Source: Roseibacterium beibuensis
Lineage (GTDB): Bacteria > Pseudomonadota > Alphaproteobacteria > Rhodobacterales > Rhodobacteraceae
Reading direction: 5' to 3'
Length of the DNA stretch: 64,000 nt
Assembly (NCBI RefSeq): GCF_039542305.1
Contig: NZ_BAABHW010000002.1
Location: forward strand, 186,001-250,000
Shown here: positions 18,504 to 26,897 of the stretch, piece after piece
Layout of the letters: each line of letters starts with the position of its first letter
Numbering within the stretch: the stretch's first letter is position 1
The notes under the pieces: model-generated
Database searches by the model: none
Seen by the model: the letters and a program-made list of their open reading frames with translations, nothing else
Told to the model about the DNA's origin: nothing
Made by a program: the position numbers and the translations under genes

Positions 18504-19172
18504 ATGTCTCGGCTCTTGATCACCCTGGCCCTTCTCGGACTGACGCCCCTGCGCGCCGACGCGCAGGAGTATATCGAGGTGCCCGGCCTGATCTCGGACG
18601 AGGCGTTCTATCGGCTTGTCGCCTGCGCCGCGCCACCGGATGGTCCGTGCAACAAGCCGTTCATCCGCTGGCCCGAGGACCGACGCCTGTCGCTGCGCAT
18701 CGGGATCGCGCAGATCGCGCCGGGCTTTCCCGACTACCGCTTCGACCTCGTGGATGTGGCGCTGGATGACGCCATAGACGAGATCAACGGCGCCGGCGCG
18801 CACCTCTTTCTGGAGCGGGTCTACGAGCCGCCCTTCGACATTCCCCTGCATCTGGTCGGGGCACGCCAAGGGGGCCGGATCACCGGAACCGGTGTGCCCG
18901 AGCTCGACGGCAGCAACATCGCCATCGGCCGCGTCGCCATCCGGTCGCGCGGGGCCGAGATCACGGCAGCCGCCATTGCCATTTCCGCCGATATCCGCCG
19001 CCGCGAGATCGCCTCGGTCGTGCTGGAGGAACTGGTCCAGGCCATGGGCCTTGTCACCGACATCGACTCGCCCGCCTACGAACGTTCGATCTTTGCCGAG
19101 AACGGCAACTCCACCGTCCGGCTCAGGGGGCAGGATCTTGCCGCCCTGCGTCGTCATTACCCGCGGCTCTGA
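18504..19172 (+). CDS. Exported DUF2927-type protein
   Basis: A 222-aa protein with an N-terminal signal peptide (MSRLLITLALLGLTPLRADA, cleavage after ADA or AQ). The body carries the DUF2927 pattern: RWPEDRRLSLRIGIAQ, then a long middle ending in RREIASVVLEELVQAMGLVTDIDSPAYERSIFAENGN, where E-E-L-x-Q-x-x-G-L resembles the late part of metalloprotease-like folds that lack the full zinc motif. Function unknown. An ATG at 18420 overlapping the previous stop is an alternative start, but its extension is not signal-like. Probably periplasmic. Confidence 0.75.
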   Translation: MSRLLITLALLGLTPLRADAQEYIEVPGLISDEAFYRLVACAAPPDGPCNKPFIRWPEDRRLSLRIGIAQIAPGFPDYRFDLVDVALDDAIDEINGAGAHLFLERVYEPPFDIPLHLVGARQGGRITGTGVPELDGSNIAIGRVAIRSRGAEITAAAIAISADIRRREIASVVLEELVQAMGLVTDIDSPAYERSIFAENGNSTVRLRGQDLAALRRHYPRL

Positions 19173-19203
19173 CCGCCCCTCGTCACCTGAAAGGCCCCGC
19201 CCG

Positions 19204-19743
19204 ATGCTCGATACCAAGGTTCTGCAGGACTACATCCGCACCATTCCCGACTTCCCGCACGAGGGCATCATGTTCCGTGACGTGACGACCCTGTTCCAGG
19301 ACCCGCGGGGCTTTCGGCTGGCCATCGACCAGTTGCTCGCCCCTTTCGTGGGACAGCGGATCGACATGGTGGCGGGCCTCGAAGCGCGCGGTTTCATCCT
19401 GGGCGGAGCGGTGGCGCACCAGTTGTCCAAGGGCTTCGTTCCGATCCGCAAGGAAGGCAAACTGCCCGCCGCGACCATCGAGCAGGAATACGCGCTGGAA
19501 TACGGGCGCGCGACGGTCGAGATTCACGACGATGCGCTGAAGCCCGGCGACAAGGTTCTGCTGGTCGACGACCTGCTGGCCACCGGCGGCACGGCAGAGG
19601 CCGGTATCAAATTGATCGAACGGCTGGGGGCCGAGGTCGTGGGCTGCGCTTTCGTGGTGGACCTGCCCGAAATCGGTGGCCGACAGAAGCTCGAGGCGAT
19701 GGGCATGGCCGTCCACGCCCTGTGCCACTACGAGGGGGCCTAG
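19204..19743 (+). CDS. apt: Adenine phosphoribosyltransferase
   Basis: A 179-aa enzyme that joins adenine to PRPP to give AMP. IRTIPDFPHEGIMFRDVTTL is the APT N-terminal signature, GLEARGFILGGAVA binds adenine, and VLLVDDLLATGGTAEAGIKLI is the PRPP-binding motif. Length is exactly that of the family. GAAAGGCC lies before the ATG. It follows mtnP and three other genes on the same strand, linking release and salvage of adenine. Its stop overlaps the convergent neighbour by four bases. Confidence 0.97.
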   Translation: MLDTKVLQDYIRTIPDFPHEGIMFRDVTTLFQDPRGFRLAIDQLLAPFVGQRIDMVAGLEARGFILGGAVAHQLSKGFVPIRKEGKLPAATIEQEYALEYGRATVEIHDDALKPGDKVLLVDDLLATGGTAEAGIKLIERLGAEVVGCAFVVDLPEIGGRQKLEAMGMAVHALCHYEGA

Positions 19744-20507
19744 GCGCCCCCGAGTGCCGCAAGGATCGCCGCGTCGGGCATTTCAGCGCCGCCAATCCGC
19801 ACGCCATCGCGCAGGACCGAGAACACCGCGGCCGGGTAGACGGCGCGGTGCCGGGCGCTTTCGGGGTCCATGAGCTTGTCATGGCGCAGCACGATCCCCC
19901 GTGCCGCCGCTGCTTCGATCAGCCGGGTGGCGCGCGCCTCAAGGGCCGCGCTTTCCCCGGTGGTCTGAAGCACCGGACCCGCCCCGAGCAAGGCCGCGCG
20001 GGTTTGCCAATCGCGCGGCAGACGCGCCAACGGCCATGGCCCGTGCAGAACCCGCCCCCAAAGCCGTGCCTTGCGCGCCGTCTCATCCAGCGTCATCCAA
20101 CCGCGACCGGGCGCGAGATCGGGGGAAATCAGCCCCTCGTCCCGCCCGGTGACGGCCAGAACAGCGGCATAGCCATAGTATGTCGCGAACCCTTCCACGC
20201 CAGCCCAGAGGCGGCGCACCGCCTCGGCCGCGTCGGGGCCGGGCGCAACGCGAAGATCATGCACCACGACGGCGCGCGTCCCGCCCTCGATCGGCCGCCA
20301 GGACAGGCGGCCGGGCTGGAACATGACGAACCCCTTCAGCGGGGGGCGTACCATTCGGATTTCGAGCCCCTCGGCGAAGCGGGCCATCAACCAGTCTCGA
20401 TCGTAGGGGGCGTGCGGGGCGGCCAGCATCCGGTCCACCCGCTGGAACGAGCATCTGTCGAATGTAGGCGGTGACACCGTCACCAGTTCTTTCAACTTCC
20501 GCGGCAT
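19740..20507 (-). CDS. Uncharacterised protein, possible GNAT-like plus thioredoxin-like domains
   Basis: A 255-aa protein that I do not recognise firmly. The middle (AVVVHDLRVAPGPDAAEAVRRLWAGVEGFATYYGYAAVLAVTG) looks like an acetyltransferase core. The last third ends VYPAAVFSVLRDGVRIGGAEMPDAAILAAL, like the tail of a thioredoxin/glutaredoxin fold where an organic target is held, as in YoaP-type two-domain proteins. No CxxC motif is present. The start at 20507 (MPRKLKELV) follows GGGGAG by 6-7 bases; upstream frame to 20552 is dropped. Confidence 0.6.
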   Translation of the reverse strand: MPRKLKELVTVSPPTFDRCSFQRVDRMLAAPHAPYDRDWLMARFAEGLEIRMVRPPLKGFVMFQPGRLSWRPIEGGTRAVVVHDLRVAPGPDAAEAVRRLWAGVEGFATYYGYAAVLAVTGRDEGLISPDLAPGRGWMTLDETARKARLWGRVLHGPWPLARLPRDWQTRAALLGAGPVLQTTGESAALEARATRLIEAAAARGIVLRHDKLMDPESARHRAVYPAAVFSVLRDGVRIGGAEMPDAAILAALGGA

Positions 20508-20569
20508 GGCGGGCTCCCCGCATGAGCATCCGGTCGCGCGACCCAAGGCCAAATTGCCGCAGTATCCGA

Positions 20570-20740
20570 CGGTCTACATTGATCTGACGCAAACCGGGCA
20601 AGCCGGAAAATTTACGATTTGTTTACCGTTGAACGACATCCTGAGGGCGTTCGCGTTTCTCCAAGGCGCGGATGTCTGACGACGTGTCACGTCAAAGGGG
20701 CTGCGCGCCCTGTCCCAGTTTCGGTGCGCAGCCCACCTTT
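20570..20740 (+). other. Gene-free stretch with palindromes, possible small RNA or control region
   Basis: The 288-bp gap before tRNA-Leu has no reading frame of note. It holds TTGATCTGACGCAA at 20579-20592 (a poor match to an FNR/FixK box), a perfect palindrome GACGTGTCACGTC (20681-20693), and a 9-bp perfect stem (GGGCTGCGC at 20698-20706, GCGCAGCCC at 20726-20734, extended by flanking AAAGG/CCTTT). Two adjacent stem-loops without a flanking plus-strand gene could be a small RNA or leader. Confidence 0.35.
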
Positions 20741-20795
20741 CCAACCATTTGTCGCGATTGTATTTCCCGCGCCAAAAGGCTAGCCCATGACCGTC

Positions 20796-20882
20796 GCGGG
20801 CGTGATGGAATTGGTAGACATATCGGACTTAAAATCCGTGGGCCGTATGGCCGTGTGGGTTCGAGTCCCACCGCCCGCACCA
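20796..20882 (+). tRNA. tRNA-Leu (anticodon UAA)
   Basis: The acceptor stem GCGGGCG pairs with CGCCCGC; the discriminator is A and CCA is encoded. The anticodon loop is C-U-UAA-A-A. A long variable arm (GTGGGCCGTATGGCCGT) marks a class II tRNA, and the T-loop is GGTTCGAGTCC. At 87 nt the length is right for leucine. Confidence 0.96.
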
Positions 20883-20916
20883 TGCAAGCTCCCGTTTGGA
20901 CAGCGGCGGATGCCGG

Positions 20917-21672
20917 TCAGAACCCGAAAGAAAAGCGCCGCATCAGCACGAGCGACACGCCGAAGCTGTCTTCGCTCTGCACGATGGGCGAGTCCGCGGC
21001 ATCACCGGCCAGCCGGTCCCAGGTCAGCGTGCCGTCGAGGCTCCAGTCATTGGACAACTGGTAGGTCGCGCCGATCTCCAGCCCGTAGCTGACAAGCCCT
21101 GCGCCGGGGTCATAGGCGGTGAAGGACGAGGCGCCGGCCTCGGCCGGTGTCACGCCGAAATAGGTGGCCGTGTAATCCTCGGATCCCCAGAGCATGCGCG
21201 GGCCTGCCGTGACGGTCAGATCCTGCGAAGGGCGGAAAATAGCGTCTGCTCCAAGCTCTCCCACGAAGCTTTCGTGGCCGATCACGCCATAGCGGATATC
21301 GGCGAAGGCTGCGAAATTCTGCGCCGTGTACCCGATGCCCCCACCCAGTTCGACGCTGAAATCGACATCGTCGAGGCCTGCCAGTTCGGGGGAATCGTCA
21401 TCCGTCCGTTCACCGATGAAGCGGAACGATCCGCGCGGCCGCCAGCCGTAGGACGTCGCGTTCGGATCGGGGTCCCCGATTTCAACGCCGCCCAGGCGCA
21501 GATGGCCAAACTGAAACCCACCCGCGACGCCGGCGCTGTAATCCTCCGACCCGAAATAGTCCGGCGACACCTGCCCGCCGAGACCGGCCGAGAAGGACAG
21601 CTCGAAATCGGATTGGGCCTGCGCCGCAAAGGGCATGCAGGCGAGTACGGCAACAAGGTGGGGCAGCTTCAT
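20917..21672 (-). CDS. MipA/OmpV-family outer-membrane protein
   Basis: A 251-aa protein with a signal peptide (MKLPHLVAVLACMPFAAQAQ) and a beta-barrel body. The pattern SAGLGGQVSPDYFGSEDYSAGVAGGFQFG is the MipA/OmpV start, alternating strands follow, and the chain ends in LVLMRRFSFGF with a terminal Phe for BAM recognition. Members act as scaffold for murein enzymes or as small-molecule pores; which applies is unknown. The start at 21672 is chosen for the signal peptide. Confidence 0.85.
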   Translation of the reverse strand: MKLPHLVAVLACMPFAAQAQSDFELSFSAGLGGQVSPDYFGSEDYSAGVAGGFQFGHLRLGGVEIGDPDPNATSYGWRPRGSFRFIGERTDDDSPELAGLDDVDFSVELGGGIGYTAQNFAAFADIRYGVIGHESFVGELGADAIFRPSQDLTVTAGPRMLWGSEDYTATYFGVTPAEAGASSFTAYDPGAGLVSYGLEIGATYQLSNDWSLDGTLTWDRLAGDAADSPIVQSEDSFGVSLVLMRRFSFGF

Positions 21673-21800
21673 GATCTTGGCTTGGCTCCGTTTTGGACAG
21701 CAGCGCATTCAGGGCCTCGAAAGACGTCAACGACCGCAATGAGGAACCTAGCACGCGCCGACAGCCAGCACAGTCCGGATAGGGAAAAGCGATCAAGAAA

Positions 21801-21828
21801 AGAAAAACGCGCCTCCATGGGCGCGCTT
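21801..21828 (-). terminator. Rho-independent terminator of the DUF6280 gene
   Basis: On the minus strand a GC stem (CGCGCC, loop ATGGA, GGCGCG) is followed by TTTTTCTTTTC. It lies about 32 bp past the stop of the DUF6280 gene. Confidence 0.75.
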
Positions 21829-21859
21829 CTCCTTACCGGCCAGCTTGGGTCAAGTCGGC

Positions 21860-22177
21860 TCAGGCGGCTTCGGCCTCGGCCTGGTTGCGACGTTCGCTTT
21901 CCTCGCGGCTCAGCGCCACCGAGGTGCGGACACCGCAGGCCACGAATTTCATCAGGCCTTCGACCACGCGTTCGTTCGGGTCGATCCCGGCACAGCTAAG
22001 CACCTCGCGCCCGTCGCGCGACCGCGCCCAGCGGGCGATTTGCTCAGGGCCGTTGCCATACTTCTTGTCGTCAGCAATCGCATCATCGAGCGCAGCCAGA
22101 ACGACCGCCGCGAAAAGTTTTCGCGCGCGCTGACCCTGTTCGAAGTTGAAGGCGGTGCCATCAACGAAATCTCGCAT
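21860..22177 (-). CDS. DUF6280-type protein
   Basis: A 105-aa helical protein: MRDFVDGTAFNFEQGQRARK, LAALDDAIADDKKYGNG, RDGREVLSCAGIDPNERVVEGLMKFV, then an acidic tail. I recall this as a short conserved protein of Rhodobacterales, with no assigned role. Charged and soluble. Start chosen at the first Met of the conserved part, preceded by AAAGGACGA. It is divergent from efp across 216 bp that should hold both promoters, and is followed by its own terminator. Confidence 0.75.
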   Translation of the reverse strand: MRDFVDGTAFNFEQGQRARKLFAAVVLAALDDAIADDKKYGNGPEQIARWARSRDGREVLSCAGIDPNERVVEGLMKFVACGVRTSVALSREESERRNQAEAEAA

Positions 22178-22393
22178 TTCGTCGTCCTTTGTTTTTGCTC
22201 TTGCAATTTCGGCGTGACGCCTCTTATGCCCAGATTCTATGCAGCGCAGGGATGCGAATATTGCAAGTGTGGTATTCTTCCAGCGCATGGCTGGTGGTCA
22301 GTCCCCACAGGTTCCGGTGTATTGTCAGCGTCTCCAGCGCCAGATATAGGGACGCTCAACACTATCTCAAGTTATTGCCAAGGTTTTGACACG

Positions 22394-22957
22394 ATGCCCA
22401 AGATCAACGGGAACGAGATCCGCCCCGGAAATGTGCTGGAACATAACGGCGGCCTCTGGGCGGCGGTGAAGGTCGACCACGTCAAGCCCGGCAAGGGCGG
22501 CGCCTTTGCGCAGGTCGAATTGCGCAACCTGCGCAACGGGTCCAAGGACAACGTACGCTTCCGCTCGGCCGACAAGGTCGAGCGCGTGCGGCTGGAACAG
22601 AAAGACCAGCAATTCCTGTATGAACAGGACGGTATGCTCGTCTTCATGGATGCCGAAACCTACGAACAGATCGAACTGCCGGCCGAGATCCTTGGCGACC
22701 GCCGCCCCTTCCTCCAGGACGGCATGACGATCGTGGTGGAGTTCTACGACTCCGAAGCGCTGAACGCGACGTTGCCGCAAAAGGTGACCTGCAAGGTGGT
22801 CGAGACCGAACCGGTGGTCAAAGGCCAGACTGCGGCCAACAGCTTCAAGCCGGCCGTGCTGGATAACGGCGTGAAGGTGATGGTGCCGCCCTTCGTGGGG
22901 CAGGACGAAGATATCGTCGTGAACACCGAAACGATGGAATACGCCGAGCGGGCCTGA
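22394..22957 (+). CDS. efp: Elongation factor P
   Basis: A 187-aa EF-P that relieves ribosome stalling at polyproline. Three OB-like domains are visible: KINGNEIRPGNVLEHNGGLWAAVKVDHVKPGKGGAFAQVELRNL, where KPGKGGA holds the Lys modified in EpmA-containing species, DMMIVVEFYDSEALNATLP-like domain II, and domain III ending in VNTETMEYAERA. The start is the ATG at 22394 although upstream sequence is open in frame. Followed directly by a strong terminator. Confidence 0.97.
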   Translation: MPKINGNEIRPGNVLEHNGGLWAAVKVDHVKPGKGGAFAQVELRNLRNGSKDNVRFRSADKVERVRLEQKDQQFLYEQDGMLVFMDAETYEQIELPAEILGDRRPFLQDGMTIVVEFYDSEALNATLPQKVTCKVVETEPVVKGQTAANSFKPAVLDNGVKVMVPPFVGQDEDIVVNTETMEYAERA

Positions 22958-22980
22958 CCCCGATATCAGCGCCAAATTTC

Positions 22981-23010
22981 AAAGGCCGGGGCCAAGGGCG
23001 CCGGCCTTTT
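22981..23010. terminator. Bidirectional rho-independent terminator
   Basis: AAAGGCCGG (22981-22989) and CCGGCCTTT (23001-23009) form a perfect 9-bp stem around an 11-base loop. T-runs appear on both strands (CCTTTTT and CCTTTGAAATTT), so it can end efp and the convergent rhomboid gene. Confidence 0.9.
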
Positions 23011-23034
23011 TGCATTGGCTACAGGAATGCGACG

Positions 23035-23892
23035 TCAATCTCTGCCGCCCGACCAGGGCGAGCGTGGCGTGCGCCGTGTGCCCGAGCGCGGGATGCGTCC
23101 GAGGTCGGCCAGCGGCGCCTTCGCATCGCGCGGGGTTGAGACGCGGCGCACCCTCGGAATGGGACTGCGCCGGTCACGGTCGAGCACGTAGTTGACCTCT
23201 TCATGCGGGGGTTTGCCGTGGGTTCGCGACCACCACTCAGGCCCCCCGCGTTTCAGCCAGGCCGGCAGAACCAGCACGAGCCCCGCGATGAAGCCGCCCG
23301 CATGGGCCCAATAGGCAACCCCGCCGCCCGCGACATCCATCGCCAGGCCGTTCACCAGTTGCAGCCCGAACCAGATGCCCAGCATCAGCCAGGCGGGGAT
23401 GGTGAACACCTTGAAGATAACGACAATGATGACCAGAACGTCGATACGCGCGCGTGGAAACAGCAGCAGGTAGCCCCCCATCACCCCCGCGATGGCCCCG
23501 GAGGCGCCCACCATCGGGATGGACGACGTGGGGTCGGCAAGGATCTGGCCACCGGCTGCCGCAACGCCCGAGGCGAGGTAGAAGGCCAGGAAGCCGAGAT
23601 GGCCAAGCAGATCCTCGAGGTTGTCGCCGAAGATGTAGAGGAACAGCATGTTGCCCAGCAGGTGCATCCAGCCGCCGTGCAGGAACATCGAGGTCAGGAC
23701 CGTGTGCTGATCGAAACCCGAAAGAACCTCGCGCGGGACCAGCGCCCATTGGTCGAAGAAAGCGCCCAGCATCGCCTCGCTGCCCGAAAGCGACGGGAAG
23801 TAACTGAGGAAAATGACGACATTCGCCGCGATCAGCGCCCAGGTGACATAGGGCGTGCGGTCGGACGGGTTATGATCGCGAAACGGAAACAT
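23035..23892 (-). CDS. Rhomboid-family intramembrane serine protease
   Basis: A 285-aa membrane protease with six predicted helices (YVTWALIAANVVIFLSYF onward). HGGWMHLLGNMLFLYIFGDNLEDLLG is the rhomboid H-x3-H-x2-N pattern, GASGAIAGVMGGYLLLFP holds the catalytic Ser, and VAYWAHAGGFIAGL holds the catalytic His. A basic, Arg/Pro-rich cytosolic tail of about 65 residues follows. Its substrate is unknown. The start MFPFRDHNPSDRTPYVT is typical of this group. Confidence 0.93.
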   Translation of the reverse strand: MFPFRDHNPSDRTPYVTWALIAANVVIFLSYFPSLSGSEAMLGAFFDQWALVPREVLSGFDQHTVLTSMFLHGGWMHLLGNMLFLYIFGDNLEDLLGHLGFLAFYLASGVAAAGGQILADPTSSIPMVGASGAIAGVMGGYLLLFPRARIDVLVIIVVIFKVFTIPAWLMLGIWFGLQLVNGLAMDVAGGGVAYWAHAGGFIAGLVLVLPAWLKRGGPEWWSRTHGKPPHEEVNYVLDRDRRSPIPRVRRVSTPRDAKAPLADLGRIPRSGTRRTPRSPWSGGRD

Positions 23893-23944
23893 GCCTGTCC
23901 GACACTTGGGGGCCGAAGCGCAGAGGTCAAGCGCGTGAGCGCGC

Positions 23945-25204
23945 TCAGTCGAGGTCGTCGGCCGCCAGCATCAGACGGATTTCGCGCCGGACCATCTTGC
24001 GGACGTTGCGCGTGATGCGCTGCCCCAACGCCCCCTGCAACTCCTCGCGCACCACCTCGGCCACGATTTCCCGAAGCGTTTCCTCGTCAAGAATTCCGGT
24101 TTCATCCTCCGGGAAGGAGAAGGGGCGATCATCGCCCAGATCCTCGTAATCGGCTTCATCGGGCGCCATGTCGCCGCGATTGGCAGGCCCCGTTTTCCAG
24201 TGCATGGCACGCCCGGCCTCGGGGTCACCGGGGCGCATGTCGCGACCGTGTTCTATGTCGGCGGCGGCGTCCTCGACCTTCGAACCCGGTTCCGGCCTTG
24301 GCCCGGGGACCGACGTGTCGGCCGCCCGATCGAATTCCACGACTTCGGCTTCGATGGGGGTGTCGCCCTTTCCCGCGCCCTCGGCGTCGGAGTGGTGCCG
24401 CGTTTCGGCATCTGGCCGCCGCGAAAAGATCGGTGTGAAATCCGCGTTCTCCGGGTCGCCTGTCGGCCCGTGGTCTGTCATGTTCGATCCTTCCTCGCCT
24501 TCGGGCGCAGAGTCCGCCTCGGGCGGGTCGACGGGGTGCACACCGCGGACAGTGGCAAGCTCGCGCAGGGCCCGGTCGGCGTTGCTGCCGGGCCAATCGA
24601 CATCCCCGGTCTCGGGCTCGAACTCGGCGGGGGCATCCGACAGCGTTTCGCCCAAAAGCTCGGCGACGGCCTGATCGACAGTTACCGGCTCGTCGGTCGG
24701 TGCATTGTCCTGCGCCTCTGCCGGGGGGGCGCCGTCAATTAGGTCCATATCCTTCGTCGGGTCGAACTCCAGCCCGGCCGCGATCCCTTCCGGGTCGGTC
24801 GCCATCGAGGGCGCTTCGGCGTTGGGGGCCTGATCGTGATCGCCCTCGGACCCGACCGAGGCAAACTCGGACAGGCGGTCATCCGGATGCCAGTCGCCCT
24901 GCCCTTCATCTGCCTCGGACAGGGGGCCGCCTTCCGCATCTGAACAAGCTGCATCCTCGGCTTCGGACAACTCCGCCTCGGGATCATCGCGCACAGGGAC
25001 AGGCGCCCAGGGATCATCCGGGTCGGTCACGCGCAGCGCGGGCGTCAGTACCAGTTTATCAGTGTCGCCCCGGGCCACCTCTGCAGGGCCCGGCTGCGCT
25101 TTGGGAACCGCCGAGGCGTGGTGATCCGAGACAAGACGCCGGATAGAGGACAGGACGTCCTCGATCTCGTCGGAACTCTTGGCGGTCTTTGACATCTTGC
25201 TCAC
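23945..25204 (-). CDS. Acidic low-complexity protein with PopZ-like layout
   Basis: A 419-aa protein. The N-terminal helix SSDEIEDVLSSIRRLVSDHH resembles the EEILASIRRII motif of PopZ/DUF2497 proteins. The long middle (about residues 40-360) is rich in Glu, Asp, Pro and Ala and is probably disordered. The C-terminal helices (EETLREIVAEVVREELQGALGQRITRNVRKMVRREIRLML) look like an assembly domain. PopZ makes polar hubs that tether centromeres in alphaproteobacteria; the match here is of architecture only. It lies downstream of tolC on the same strand, 169 bp away. Confidence 0.6.
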   Translation of the reverse strand: MSKMSKTAKSSDEIEDVLSSIRRLVSDHHASAVPKAQPGPAEVARGDTDKLVLTPALRVTDPDDPWAPVPVRDDPEAELSEAEDAACSDAEGGPLSEADEGQGDWHPDDRLSEFASVGSEGDHDQAPNAEAPSMATDPEGIAAGLEFDPTKDMDLIDGAPPAEAQDNAPTDEPVTVDQAVAELLGETLSDAPAEFEPETGDVDWPGSNADRALRELATVRGVHPVDPPEADSAPEGEEGSNMTDHGPTGDPENADFTPIFSRRPDAETRHHSDAEGAGKGDTPIEAEVVEFDRAADTSVPGPRPEPGSKVEDAAADIEHGRDMRPGDPEAGRAMHWKTGPANRGDMAPDEADYEDLGDDRPFSFPEDETGILDEETLREIVAEVVREELQGALGQRITRNVRKMVRREIRLMLAADDLD

Positions 25205-25373
25205 TCCTCAACCGTGGCCGCGCACGGACGCGGCGCCCCTTTGCGCAACCGCCCGTTTCTTCGGGCCGTGTCGCCGAGGCTTTCGCAGCAGGATACAGGC
25301 AAGAGGCCATCCGCACAACGGATAGCTAAATTCAAAGGTTTTGAGCGGCTTAAACGCTCCGCTTCACGTGGAT

Positions 25374-26780
25374 TCAATCCGAGCGGCCGACCCGCTGCAA
25401 CACGCTGTCCAGTTGCGCGCCCTGCGGCGAGGCAAAGCGGGCGGGGGCACGGCCGAAGAGCTCGGCATAGGCCGCCGGATCGTATTCGGGCACCTGAAGG
25501 CCCAGATGCTCCACGGTCAAAAGGCCGGACGCGGCCAGCAGGGAATAGGAGGCGACGTAAAGATCGGCCTGCGCCTGGATGCGCGCGATCCGGGCATCGA
25601 GCACGTCCTGTTCGGCATCGAGCACGTCGAGCGTGGTGCGCGCGCCCAGCGATGCCTCTTCCTGCACGCCCTCGAACGCCAGTTCAGCGGCCGTGATCTG
25701 CTGATCCGCGGCCTGGATCTGGGCGTTGGCGATACGCATCTGCGCCCAGGCATTGCCGACCTGCTGCACGTTGACCAGTACCTGCTGGTTGAGGCCCGCG
25801 CGCACGGCGGCGGCCTGCGCCAACGCCTGACGCTCGAACGAGGCAAGCTGCCCGCCCCGGTAGATCGGTTGGGTCAGGGTGATGCCGATGGAGGCCCCCT
25901 CCCCCGGATTGCCGGTGAGAGGCGCAGGGTCGACATCGGTGTAGGAATACCGGCCATCCAACGTAACGCTCGGCAGGTAGGCGGACCGTGCCTCGGCCAC
26001 GGCGAGTTCTGCGGCGGTCACCTCGTGCTGAAGCGCAAGCACGTTGGGGTGGCTCTGACGGGCCAGCGCCTCGGCCTCGGCCTCGGTCCGCGGCAGGCCC
26101 GGAATCGACCCAGGCCCCGACAGACCGCTCGGATAACGCCCGATGGCGAGATTGAAGAGTTCGCGGCTGATCTCCAGCGTCCCCTGCGCAGCGGCCAGTT
26201 CCGAGCGCGCTTGCGCCAGTGCCGCTTCGGCCTGGGCCACGTCGGTGCGCGTGTCTTCGCCCACCTCGAACCGGTCGCGCGCGGCGCGCAATTGCTGGGT
26301 GATCACGCGCACGTTGCGTTCGCGCACGTTGACCACCTGGATATCGCGCCAGACATTCATGTAGGCCGTGACTGCATCGAGCAGCACCTGCTGCTCGAGC
26401 GCGACAAGCTCCTGACGGGCGGCCAGCAAGGTCTCGCGCGCGCCTTCGATCGCGGCACGTCGGCCGCCACCCTGGTAGATCACCCATTCCGCGACCAGCG
26501 AGGCCGTCGATGTGGTGGTATCCGCAACAAGGTCCCGGTCCATGGAGGCCACGAAACTCAGCACCGGGCGCAGGGCCGCCATGGCCTGCGCCACGCCCTC
26601 ATCGTCGATCCGAAGAAGGTAGCGGTTCTGCTCCAGAAGGAAGGAATTGGCATAGGCATCGACCATGGCCTGCCGGAGTGAATCCGCCGAGGCGGGCATT
26701 GCCATCCCACCCAGGGCCAACGCGCCCGCTGCCAAAGTCAGGCGCAGCCCTGCCCTGATCCTTTGGAAGGTCGGCTTCAT
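25374..26780 (-). CDS. tolC: TolC-family outer-membrane efflux channel
   Basis: A 468-aa TolC-type protein: a signal peptide (MKPTFQRIRAGLRLTLAAGA onward, cut after ASA), then two tandem repeats of long helices with short barrel strands. Family blocks include SLRQAMVDAYANSFLLEQNR, RVITQQLRAARDRFEVGEDTRTDVAQAEAALAQARSEL and RTTLDVLDAEQDVLDARI. It serves tripartite efflux pumps and type I secretion. The pcm-like gene lies just upstream on the same strand (about 117 bp), a pairing common in Rhodobacterales. A Met four codons earlier (26792) is an alternative start. Confidence 0.92.
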   Translation of the reverse strand: MKPTFQRIRAGLRLTLAAGALALGGMAMPASADSLRQAMVDAYANSFLLEQNRYLLRIDDEGVAQAMAALRPVLSFVASMDRDLVADTTTSTASLVAEWVIYQGGGRRAAIEGARETLLAARQELVALEQQVLLDAVTAYMNVWRDIQVVNVRERNVRVITQQLRAARDRFEVGEDTRTDVAQAEAALAQARSELAAAQGTLEISRELFNLAIGRYPSGLSGPGSIPGLPRTEAEAEALARQSHPNVLALQHEVTAAELAVAEARSAYLPSVTLDGRYSYTDVDPAPLTGNPGEGASIGITLTQPIYRGGQLASFERQALAQAAAVRAGLNQQVLVNVQQVGNAWAQMRIANAQIQAADQQITAAELAFEGVQEEASLGARTTLDVLDAEQDVLDARIARIQAQADLYVASYSLLAASGLLTVEHLGLQVPEYDPAAYAELFGRAPARFASPQGAQLDSVLQRVGRSD

Positions 26781-26897
26781 CGGAAACTGCATGCGCTCAT
26801 ACCACCCTGTGCTGGGCATCCGAAGACCGCTCCGGCCTGCCCGGTTTCGCTTTGGTTTGCACGCAGCGGGCGCCGGTTTCCGTCGCCCGAGCGCTGT

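Noticed and set aside
20579..20592. FNR/FixK box
   Set aside because: Only the first half-site (TTGAT) matches well; the second (CGCAA for ATCAA) does not, and the nearby genes are not typical oxygen-regulated targets.
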